DNA of 64,000 nucleotides from Bursaphelenchus xylophilus (lineage: Eukaryota; Nematoda; Chromadorea; Rhabditida; Aphelenchoididae), in contig CAJFCV020000001.1 in assembly GCA_904066235.2 (NCBI GenBank), positions 6,448,001 to 6,512,000 of the forward strand, given 5' to 3'. The position numbers and the translations under genes are program-made. Below, one piece after another: positions 24,635-34,884 of the stretch (positions are counted from its first letter, which is position 1; each line of letters begins with the position of its first letter). The notes beneath the pieces are model-generated. The model did no database searches and was not told the origin of the DNA. It was given only the letters and a program-made list of their open reading frames with translations.

Positions 24635-27600
24635 ATGAAAGTGAATCTTTGCCTGTCCCTGGTCCTCTTAATTCGCCCGCTTCTGGCCTTGGAGGATATC
24701 ACCGACGTGGACATGATGAGTAAGCATCCCCCTCTTCTTTTCACGATTTTTTAGATTTTTTTGTTGCCCAGAAATTCGAACCAACAGAAAGTGCGGGAAA
24801 AAGGTAATTTCCTTCGAGATTTTTATGACCCAATAGCCGGAGATCCGTGAAGATCCCGTCTTGTATTTTGGGTTTAATAAAACAATTTTAGTCATGGGAA
24901 AAATAAGGAAGAGGGCTACAGACTGGCACCACCAAGGAAGAACCTTGGCCCCATAACTACAGTACCGCCCGACAACTTTGATTGGGCCTATCAGAAGTTG
25001 AACCAGACCATCTTTCACGAAGCAATCAAAGAAAAGGAAACTGGCGAGGTCAGATTACGCAAACATTATGCAATCACTCTGTGATTGATGATGTAATCAA
25101 ATGATATTTCCAGAATCCTTATCCGAGTTTGCCGACCTTGGCCTTTAATGATGATCCAACTCCATTTACTGAGGCCAATGAATCCAATGGGAGGACGGTC
25201 TCTTTTAGAAATAGGTTATTATCCTTGTCCAAGTCTGAAGATATCTCTGGATATCTTCCCAGAACAACCACCCAAGAACCTCAACTTTTGGCATCAGAGG
25301 ACTTAAAATCCACAGAAAGGTTGCATCGACAAATTGAACCATTTAAAAGTAATGCCTTCGATGAGATAGACGAGAACACACCTCCCCCGCCCCCTCCTCC
25401 TGATTGGGCCGTTCGAATGATGTTGTCTTCCAATCAAGCTGTGCCCTCGGACAATGACGTCACTGAAGAGCCCTTTGAAGTTACAGATGCTTTGGAAACA
25501 GCATTATCGAGTACCTTTGATTCGTTGATTACATCGACTGAATGGTCCACAAAACAAGTCAGTGAAGTCCCGACCATGAAGATGTACCCGTGGGAGATGC
25601 AGAGAGGTGATATTGACATACACGATCTCCCTGATGGACAGGCTCCCGCGGTCCCGAATCCAACTTTTATGCCTCTCTCAATTCGAACTCCCAAGTAAGT
25701 CTTAAGATGAATAAAGATGATTGTCAAGGTATAACAATAAGCAGGACAACGTTCTGATTCCCCAAGATCTCCCCACAGACGTTGATCTGCCCAAAATCTA
25801 CACCATCGGCCCTCGCTTGGTGTTACCTCAGATGCCACCGCGGCCAGAGACCCCTCGGCCACCAGCTCCTTCCGCTCCTCCAACATTGATTATGAGACCA
25901 ACCGGGCAGACAAGACCGACTCCCCCGAGTCATCGGGGGCATGAGAACAATCTTTCTGAGGTCCCCCGACCGAGATCAACCCTCCTGCCCACGTTTGTGA
26001 CCGATGATGACATCTTTGGACTCGGCCCATCTCAGCCTCCAAGTATTAATTTACAAGAATTTGCATCCCCGCCGGGAATTGGATTAGTTTCGTCTCCCCC
26101 TTCTTTTAATCCAGATCAAGTTTCTGTGACAGTCTCCCCTCCAACCTCCACAACACCATATTATACTGAGGTATGATGACAGAGCATTAATACGAAGACA
26201 TTTTGTTTTAGAGGGTGGGCCACTCAAAGCTCCCTTTTCTTTTGATTTCTCCGCGGAGACTCCGCCAATTGTCCTAAAATTTGTATTTTTCTGGAGCTGA
26301 GATTCGCCATTTTCAGCCGATCATATTTTAAAAAAAAAACCCCCCTATGTTGTGATGGCACAATAATATTTAACATGACTTATGATTTTAAATTGCAGGT
26401 TCTTATTCCGAAACACGCCTCATCAGAGTTGAGGGGCTACAGTCCTGATCTCAGACCTCGAGTTTCAACAACCCCGCGACCACAACAATTCCACAAATTC
26501 ACAAAGTTTAAAGAACACCAGTTTGCCAATTATGGAAGAGATCGGAATAATTCCTCCATAATATTCGAACCCAACTCTTCTGCCGCATATTTTTCATCAG
26601 TTCAAGACAAAAGTCAAATGAAACTTTCCCAGGAAAATCATTCGGAATTAAAGCCTTTCAGAGAAAAATTCTCTCACAGGAAGCATCTCGGTATGTTAAA
26701 TAAAACAATGTACAACCTGGATACTTTTAGATGAACAGCCTTTCACATTCACAACCGCTGCTCTGACAGGCGCCGTTGTCTTCAGAATTCCCAAACCCAT
26801 TAAATTGAGTATGTCAAGGGCGGTAAAGACGAGGCCATTGATGGTGGGGATGCCCAAGAACTATTTACATAAGAGATTGGGATTGACCCCTCAACCCAGC
26901 TTCTATGTCCCCAAACAAAGGGACCAGAAAGTAAAGGCCTGGAAGTCCTTAGGACCTTTGAATTGGGTACCCATTGGACTGGGACCTCCGAGAAGATTGG
27001 GTGCCGCAAAGTTGGTCCCGGTGACTACTAAAACTGATAGTATCGAGTTGGAAGTGCTGCAATCTGATGACACAAAACACGAGTTATGTAAAGGTAAACG
27101 TAAAAGAACTTTTATGCATTTAAATTGTAGTAGACACATCTGAGGACTTATACGAAGATCTGAAAGATTTGCATCGAGAATTTATAAAGAAATGTTTTCG
27201 GCGAGTAAAGAACTGCCTGTTGATGGATGCAGTGCCATTAGAACGGAGAATAAATTACAAAGAGGACCAATGTATCAATTTCTGTGGGCAGTAAGCTTCT
27301 TCTAAAACAATCTTATGAGTACTTTATATTAAGTCATCCTTATTGCCAATCAGTCGCTTATTCCAAGACAATGTCTATTTGTGATATATTCGACAAAAGG
27401 AATGGAACAGGACCTATTCGGACAGTTAATTATGTCGGCACTACTTATTACGAGGCCCTCAATTCGGTTGCTCTGGACTGTTGGCGAGGTGGGTTACTGT
27501 AGTTTTGTTTGAATACAACTTTCAGATGGGCTGAGTTCCTTGTTTTACACCAGAGCGCCAACACCAGCAGTTTTGGTTGATTCACAGTAAGTAACCAAAA

Positions 27601-28842
27601 ACCAAACCAATTTCATTAATTTTAGAGATATCTCCGGAGAAGCTGCAGATGAAGATACTCGAAGACAAGAAACGAAATCATTTGCTTCCAAAGAGCCTGT
27701 CATGATAGCCCCAAAGGGTATGGTTTATGATTTTGTTTTAGATATTCTTTCAGATAATTGTGATGCTGATCAAGATGTATTGTTGATGAAGAGCGTTGGC
27801 TTCAGAATCCGGCATCTCGGTGTGATTCCTTTGCCTCAAAATTCCTCGGAGACGGAATGTGTTTTTTCTTGTCTGGTCAACCTTGCTCGAGGGCATATTC
27901 CCTATCAATGTACTGCAGCGTCGTATTCCTCCCTCTCCGGATGTCTAATTTATAAATCTGGATCCAATGCCAAGGGAAATGGTCATCTGATTCCAGCCAA
28001 TTCCTTCAATCATTATGAGAAAGCTTGTATTTCGAGTAAGTAATCACAATTTGCATAGCATGTTCAGGACCCATGGTGGAGTTGTGCAAGGGATATCCCA
28101 TAATTCGACAGCCCCAGAGAGTTCTACTCGGCTTTACTGCGTTAACCATGAAAGCGGAGTCATTGGTTGAGTGCCTCGAACTTTGTTTCTTCGATTTTGA
28201 GAAGAATGGACGATGCAAATCGATTATGTACTTCTATGAAGTGAGTGTTAACTGATTATTTGTTAATGTAACATTCTAGGAAAGAGAAGATAACTGTGTT
28301 CTGAACACGGAGAGTGCCATCAGTCAGCCCCAATTTCTGGCCGAGGAGAACGACAGTCTTGTGGACTACGCTTCCTTCGAGAATTGTGTGGAGGAATCGA
28401 AGAAGGAGGTGCGCCACTCCTCTCTGGTCGGTAATTACTCAGTTATATTAAATTTGTAGCGGTCACAACAATATCGACAGCCAGAGCGACGAAAGAAACC
28501 GCCGCAGATGGTGAGGGGACCCTTTGAATTCGGCGGAATCGAGGATTCGAAGGTATTAAAAAATGACGATTTCTCTTTCAACGTATGCAGTTTCAGAGGG
28601 TTACTGTAATGACAACAACAACAGCCACCTTGCCTCCGCCCTCAGCCCCACAAAGATTAGTCCATTTATCAGTTGGAGGCACTAAAGAGATTGTAAGTTT
28701 TGTTACATGCACTGGCTGTAATACGAGCAACATATTCATTTAGTCGAGCACTCGTCAGAGGGTCTTTATGGACAGCAAAGTAAAACGACATCATCGCCCA
28801 TTGTTACGGACACTTTACACTGACGAGACCTTGTTCAACTAA
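24635..28842 (+). CDS. Secreted protein with Pro-rich N-terminus and three PAN/Apple domains
   Basis: Starts MKVNLCLSLVLLIRPLLALE, a signal peptide. A long low-complexity region rich in Pro, Thr and Ser follows (about 25129-26170 and 26400-26700). Three Cys-patterned PAN/Apple-like modules then occupy roughly 27175-27485 (KKCFRRVKNC..CINFCGQ..YCQSVAY..ICDIF), 27755-28035 (DNCD..GFRIRHLG..TECVFSCL..CTAASY..CLIY) and 28075-28395 (ELCKGYP..SLVECLELCF..CKSIMYF..NCVLN). The tail (28456-28842) is basic and ends DETLFN. PAN domains bind proteins or sugars and in nematodes are common in apical extracellular-matrix proteins, so a cuticle or matrix role is plausible but inferred. No ZP domain or membrane helix is seen. 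The second to third exon junction near 24800-24915 is uncertain: the obvious TTTTAG acceptor gives a stop, while a weaker one after ATAAG keeps the frame. Confidence 0.75.
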
Positions 28843-28911
28843 TGCGGCCGATTAGAAATTTTAACGCAAAAACCGGTGCTTTTGTATTTTAATTGTCTTA
28901 AATTGACACAT

Positions 28912-28917
28912 AATAAA
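28912..28917 (+). terminator. AATAAA signal after the PAN-domain gene
   Basis: AATAAA hexamer 70 nt after the stop codon at 28842; the next gene on the same strand starts at 29067. Confidence 0.45.
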
Positions 28918-29066
28918 TATTCGGAGTCAATGGGCGTGGTTTCCCTGCACATTTAAGCAAAGGGAAGTGGTTTTGTGGGGCTTGGGAGGCTTGAGGAATC
29001 GGGAATTGATCAAAAAAAAATAATTCCGCGACTCTCGAACAAGAACGGGTTCCCTCGAGGGCGAAG

Positions 29067-30453
29067 ATGAAGCTCTTCCAGTGAGTCCGACGTCAAATTC
29101 ACCCAGATTTTAGTCTGATTTCAGCCATCTTCCCGCTCTTTTCCCTTTTCCAAGTCCAATCTCTGGATAGTGAAGCTGTTTCTGGCTTCGATTTTAACAG
29201 GTATTGTCATCATTTTTTGTTTATTCTTTTTAGTTATCATGATTATCACGATTTTGATTGGTATATTACATCCGTGGCCCGAAGATATCCTCATATTTCC
29301 ACATTGAAGACAATTGGGACTTCGAGGGAGGGACGCCGGATTCTCGGACTAAAAGTAATCCAGAAATCGGCTTTATATTATACTTAAGATCGGATTACCA
29401 TCCAATTTTTCGAAGCCCGCCGTCTGGATTGATGGGGGAAATCATGCCCGAGAATGGCCCGCTTTCCATGTTTGTGTCTTTTTCATTGACAGAGTATGTT
29501 TACACTGTGACTATGACCTTTTTTTAGTTGCTCAGTGGTTACGGAAAGATACCCAAATTTACGGAATACATAAACAAATTGAATATTTACATATTCCCCG
29601 TTCTGAATCCAGACGGCTTCATATTTTCGAGGACATCCACCAAGGATTCTGTAAGTTGAATTACCCCTTCACCATCCCTTTTAGGTCAGACAATGGAGGA
29701 AGAACATGGCCCCGGACAATTGTACGGGCTACATCAATTTCAAAAGAGAGCCCACGTGTTGCAATGGAGTGGATCTAAATCGGAATTGGGATGTGGGCTT
29801 CAGTCAAGACAACTATCCCTTCAACAATCCCTGTTCCGATGAATTCCAAGGCCCTTTTCCTTTCAGTGAACCCGAAACAATGCAAGTTTACGAAGGGATT
29901 GTAACGTTTAAGCCTATTTTAGAGCGATGAGGGATTTCGTTCTGACGAATGAGATCAATGGGAAGGTCAAAGCGATGGTCAGTCTCCATACTCATGGCCA
30001 ATTATTTATTCTGCCATATAATTTTAAACGAAGGACCTATCCAGAAGATTATGATGACTTGGAAAAAGTTGCCCTCAGGGCAGCTGCAGCCATTGCCAGT
30101 TACAGAGACACCCAATACAAAGTAGGAACTGCGGCGGACATGTTGGGTAAGAAATTTGTAATCCAAGAAAGTCTATTGTTTTAGGACCAGCCACGGGAGG
30201 GACCATCGATTGGATTAAGATGAACACCCTCATCAAATACGTCTATGTCCTCGAATTGCCTCCGGAGTTGTCGAGTAAGTGTAAATTATTCATTTTAAAC
30301 TCTTAAAAAATTTTTGTATAAATAACCATCGCTTCTCCAGCTTGGTTCGCCTTCCAAATGAAGCCCCATTGGCTGATTCCAACGGCCAAAGAGACTTGGC
30401 AAGGCGTTGAAGTGATCATCAGACAAGTTCTTCGAGAATTCCCTCAGGCGTAA
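29067..30453 (+). CDS. Secreted zinc carboxypeptidase (peptidase family M14)
   Basis: Nine exons: 29067-29080, 29114-29200, 29234-29354, 29389-29493, 29528-29650, 29685-29881, 29923-30146, 30185-30274 and 30341-30453, exactly 358 codons. The start encodes a signal peptide (MKLFHLISAIFPLFSLFQVQ). The catalytic set of M14A is complete: HARE (zinc His and Glu, near 29434), NRNW (Asn-Arg, near 29783), SLHTHGQ (third zinc ligand, near 29978), a GTAADMLGPATGGTIDW block, and YVLELPPE with the catalytic Glu. It cleaves single C-terminal residues from peptides outside the cell. Only about 15 residues separate the signal peptide from the mature-type start (YHDYHDFDWYI), so the usual 90-residue activation propeptide is absent. 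The intron 29882-29922 only fits in frame with a GC-AG boundary (gcaagt). Confidence 0.9.
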
Positions 30454-30501
30454 CAACAATTCTATTTATTTCTTTGCAAGTTTTTATTTACTTATGATCT
30501 C

Positions 30502-30507
30502 AATAAA
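30502..30507 (+). terminator. AATAAA signal after the carboxypeptidase gene
   Basis: AATAAA about 50 nt after the stop at 30453. Confidence 0.5.
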
Positions 30508-31481
30508 ACGTTTTTTTCTGATCATGAAAGGAGGCCGGATGGTGATTAATGTGCCTTTTGTCCGAGATTAATCAGTTTCCTGGCATCTTTAAAGATCGAA
30601 ACAAACAGCTGACACTGAGGTTGTTGATGGGGCGAGAGATCACTCTTCCAACGACACGGTTATGACATCCAGCGGACATAAACAAATCGATTATCGTTAA
30701 ATATAAAGACCGATTTAAAATAGAAATTAATTATTCCGGAGATAGCAAAATTCTGCTCCAAACTCTCGGCCCTTCGGCTCCACGAAGTTACTTTTTGTAA
30801 GCCATAAAAACTTTAAAATTTGCCATCAAAATTTCATAAATACATAAATGCAGATGAGTCAATCCAGCTTTTGAAACCCAAGATTTTTTTGTTTTATATC
30901 GTGGTTTTGATGACAACAGAAGGAACTCTTTCTTTCATCGAAAACAACTCTTATGACTCATTGGAAAAAGTGTCATTGTATAAACCTGAACTATACAACA
31001 TTGTACTTGACCACGTCTTATCCCAATCAAGAGTGTGTGAAAACACACTTTACCATAAACTTTAATATTACATTACTAGATTTATGTGTGAAAGAATGGG
31101 GAAGGAACCCCAGTCAGATGACAAATCCCTGAGTGAAATCTGGCTCCAGAATTTTCTAATTGTTTTCGAAACGCTGATCTAATTCCGGCTCTTTTTTAAT
31201 CAGACCCGTGTGGTTCGAGAATACGTTTTTTTCACGGTGTTTCGGCACATTTTGAGGACAAGTGAGTTCAGGCCACACCAGCTCTCTCGATCAGAACGTC
31301 TTTCTCTCGGGCCTCCGGCTGTTAAACGGCGTGGGCGTCGATCCGAATACATGGCACTTGGTGGGCGGTGCATCCATTCCCGAAGGTTCGGCCTCTCGAC
31401 AAAAGCCCATTGATTCCCCGGGATCGGCACAGACAGACTTCAGTCCTCAGTCTAGTCAGTCCTCAGCTCACTTCCCCAGAA
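30508..31481. other. Intergenic region and 5' leader of the calponin-like gene
   Basis: AT-rich to about 31190, then GC-richer to the ATG at 31482. Open frames of 60-100 codons at 31200-31430 overlap on both strands without family resemblance, so this is probably untranslated leader or promoter. Confidence 0.35.
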
Positions 31482-32107
31482 ATGGCTTCACGCACAACCG
31501 CCGGAGGCATTGGCTTTGCCGTTATGTCCAAGGTAGTTTAGAGTCGTACGAAGTTGTAAATTGATTGTTTTAATTAATCCAATCTTTATTTCAGCAAGCC
31601 TCAAAATACAACGAAGATGAAGCCGAGCTCCTCCTTAAATGGATTAAGCAGCTCAGTGGAGAAAACATCAGCACTTCTGGAGACCGTGAAAACTTCCTCA
31701 GACTCTTGAAGGACGGTACCCTCCTTTGCAAGTGCGTTGGTTTAATTCTTTTATATCTCTTCTGCCATCCAATCTCCTAATATATTTCTCTTTTAGAGCC
31801 GCCAACGGAATCGTTCCCGGCAGTGTGAAGAAGATCCAGAAGCCCATCTCCAACTTCGCCTGCATGGAGAACATCAACTCGTTCGTGGAGTTCGCCAAGA
31901 AACAAGGAGTTCCCAACGAAGAGACCTTCCAGTCCGTCGATCTGTTCGAAGCCCGTGATCTTTTCTCCGTTTGCGTCACTTTGCTGTCATTGGGCCGTGT
32001 TGTAAGTCCAGATTACTGATTTCTGCTCTAATCTTAACTGTAATTACTTATTTCCTAATGGATTTCAGTTAGAGAAAGCCGGTAAAACCAACCCCTTCAG
32101 CAAATAA
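31482..32107 (+). CDS. Calponin/transgelin-like protein, single CH domain
   Basis: Four exons (31482-31532, 31595-31731, 31797-32001, 32069-32107) total 144 codons, 143 aa. It begins [20 protein letters not shown] and consists essentially of one type-3 calponin-homology domain: [16 protein letters not shown], then [42 protein letters not shown] and [24 protein letters not shown]. The end [11 protein letters not shown] stops before any calponin repeat. The family binds actin and is mostly muscle-associated. This is close to the small C. elegans calponin-like proteins (cpn-1 to cpn-3), but I cannot tell which one. Confidence 0.88.
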
Positions 32108-33912
32108 ATGCTGACATCAATCTAAAGAAATCATCGTTAGTTTTAATTTTACTCTTTTCTTACAACTCTTCCTGTAAAGTTGCAATCTTCAGTTCTAAGT
32201 CGGTTATTTTCAGTGTGAAGCTCAAGGGAAACCCCATCCCCAGAGTGTACGCAAGGACTTAATTTACAATGTGCCCTACTTCTAAGTCCGTCTTCCACTG
32301 CAATTCCCCCTTCGCAGTTTTCTACTTACATTATACTTACAACATGCCGTAATAAATGGTTAATAATAAATTAAATCTTAAAAGTTTACGGGCCAAAGTT
32401 TATTGGAGATTCTGGAGACTTCTTTTGTTAATTTAAGAACCCTGAGGGCTTTTATTTTATCTTTTCAAAATGGTGCTGAGAATATTGAGTGGTCCTTAGA
32501 TCTCTGACCACAAATATTCATTGAAAACCCTTGAAATGTCTCAGATGGCTAGCCAAAAAATTGGACCGGGTCTAAAATTCCTAGTCTTTTTCCTAGCCGC
32601 TTTGGAAAATTTTACTTAATTTTTACCGAAACTTTTAGCTTTGTACTCGCCGCGTGTTAAAGATTTTTTTTAATTTTTAAAATAGTATATGTAGTGTTGG
32701 CTTTTCGTCAACAGTACAGGGTGTCCAGATAAAAGTTATGAAAGCCATCAAAAGAGACCCCCGGAAAATAGTGTGTAGTAAGGTAAGCAATTGTGAGAAT
32801 TTCGAAAATGACATCCATTTTTTCTGAATTTACTTTTATCTTGGTTAGTACTTTTAATAAGTAGTAACTTTTTTATTTTTACCTTTATGAGGCTTTCTAT
32901 ACTTTTAAACGGGACATACCTCAAAAAATCCGTTAAATCATGATGATAAAGAATATGTAAACATTTCGGGTTTAAGGCTAGAAAATGCATAAAAACTGGC
33001 TAAATTTGTCGGCAAAAGAGACCGACCGCGCTTTTTATCATTTCGAATCCCAGCGCCTTTTGTGGAGAAATTCAGCCAGTTTTTGGGCATTTTTGACCCT
33101 TAAACCCAAAATTGGGCAGCTAATTTTTACATATTTTTGATCAGTACAATTTTTCGCATTTTTTGAGATGTGCCCCGTCGGAAAGTAGGAACCCCCATAA
33201 AAAGCCAGTTTTTGAACATTTTCGATGATTATTAAGCCCGAAATTGGGCACAGAGGCGTAGCTAGGGAAGGGGGCCCCCGGGCCGGGGTCAAAGAAAACA
33301 ATGTTAAGGGGGACCAAGGTGATCGCGCTGCAAATTTTTTTTACATAGTTACGTTCCGGATTTTTTTTAAATGTGTGCTCATCTAATAGTACAAGTATTA
33401 GGTTTTCCCATAAATACTGTCCCTCTTCGAGAGGGGCAAATTCAAAGGTCTATAAAAAAGTAAGCACCAGCTAAATTTCGCAATAGTATACCATTTTGGA
33501 GCTGTGATCTCAGGCTTTCGTTTAATGTATCACCTGCCATATTTGGATGAAATTACAGTAATTTAGCGCCAATTCAAAATTGTGGAAAAAGTCGATCCGT
33601 GCCATCAACTTGTGCGAGTAAAAACAGGGTGCGAAGGTTTCAGAAGCTACACGAAATATCAACGCCATGTTCAGTCAGTGTGCTGTGAGACGGTGAAACG
33701 ATGGTTCAAAAAAATCGACCTGGCCACGGGGACCCCTAAGACAAAATGCGTCATTTCAGCTTTGCGAATTCACCCTGAGGTCATGTAGACGAAAATCATG
33801 AAATAAACATCCGACGCCTTTCTGGGATCGTTGTGGTATCAAAATTATCATCGGCTAACGGTTTTTCTTAAGTAGTACCGTTAAACTAAAAATGATTCTT
33901 GTTGGTTTTCTA
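32108..33912. other. Transposon-rich intergenic sequence
   Basis: No gene. At 32716 there is a CAGGGTGTCCAGATAAAAG motif resembling a mariner-type terminal repeat. Around 33249-33290 lies GAGGCGTAGCTAGGGAAGG followed by a GGGCCCCCGGGCC run, similar to the ends of other non-autonomous DNA transposons, but I cannot find a partner end for either. A 68-codon frame at 33582-33788 has no family resemblance. Confidence 0.4.
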
Positions 33913-34089
33913 ACAAGGAAAGTACTTCTATGGGGTATGGAGTTACAGGTCGAGATATATATCAAAAAATTCGCAAAAATTTTCTGATTCAGAATATATA
34001 AAAATTAGCTGCCTAATTTTGGTCTATTAACGAGTTTTATCAATAGATGTATTTCTCGAGGAAAAAAATCTGCGGCAACAAAACCGCGC

Positions 34090-34114
34090 TCGGTCTCTTC
34101 CTTCGGAAGAGACC
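34090..34114. repeat. Perfect 11-bp hairpin next to the tRNA-like sequence
   Basis: CGGTCTCTTCC, a 3-nt loop, then GGAAGAGACCG. The 3' arm ends directly against the 5' end of the tRNA-like sequence. Confidence 0.75.
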
Positions 34115-34115
34115 G

Positions 34116-34184
34116 GTGTGGCCGAGTGGTTAGAGCGCTAGATTGTGAATCCGAGGGGAACGGGTTCGATTAACTTTGCCACAG
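34116..34184 (+). pseudogene. Degenerate tRNA-like sequence (His anticodon loop)
   Basis: Shows an A-box-like TGGCCGAGTGG and a B-box-like GGTTCGATT at the right spacing. A TTGTGAA loop would place GTG (His) as anticodon. The acceptor ends TGTGGC (34117-34122) and GCCACA (34178-34183) pair perfectly. The anticodon stem (CTAGA against TCCGA) and the T stem (CGGG against AACT) do not pair well, so a working tRNA is unlikely. It could be a decayed tRNA captured by the foldback element or a tRNA-derived SINE head. Confidence 0.55.
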
Positions 34185-34884
34185 AACCCATTTTTTAATA
34201 ACTTTTTTTTTAAGAACTACTTTTAAGGTGTAGTTGTAATCCAATTTGATATTTTAAGGCTTGTCAAGGCCTCAGAATTTATTTTAACACAAAACAAAAT
34301 TTTTTTATTGGTAAAAACACGGTCAAAAAGACACTTGCATGGTGTCGCGAGAAAACTTCTGAGGACAAAAACATGTCATCAGACCAAAATTAGGCAGCTA
34401 ATTTTTATATATTCTGAATCAGAAAATTTTTGCGAATTTTTTGATGTATATCTCGACCTGTAACTCCACACCCCATAGAAGTACTTTCCTTGTAAAAAAT
34501 TTTTAGGCTACGTGACTGAGTGGTTCCGCATAGAAAAAAAGTAAATAAAATTCAGGCAAAATTAACAAGATTTCTGAAATCAGGTAGTACTATTTAGTAC
34601 CAAGTGTTAAAAATGTGTTTTTTAAGCAGTACTAGGCACTAAAACAACACCATTAACGTCTGTAAGTGTTATAAGTCGAAAAAATTTCAAAAAGAATCCC
34701 TAAAGGTAGTAAAGTAACAGAAACCCAGTTTTCATATTCAGTCAGTTCATACTCAGTCAGCTCGAAAAAATTTCAAATTTTATTCAAATTTCACAAAAAA
34801 TCATTCTCGGGGTAACCTATCCTCCGCAAATCGAGAACCCCAAAATCGAATATTTTTAGAAAAAAATCCAAAAATTACTTTTTA

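Larger units (their letters stand above)
33913..34493. mobile_element. Foldback element carrying a tRNA-like sequence
   Basis: Two inverted arms of about 112 bp (33913-34025 and 34380-34493). They share the sequence around 'ggtcgagatatatatcaaa' and 'aaaattagctgcctaatttt' in opposite orientation. The spacer of about 355 bp holds a perfect hairpin (34090-34114) and a tRNA-like sequence (34116-34184). No transposase frame. Target duplication not found. Confidence 0.7.

Noticed and set aside
34116..34184. Functional tRNA-His gene
   Set aside because: Anticodon and T stems do not pair, and it sits within a foldback element; called a degenerate tRNA-like sequence instead.
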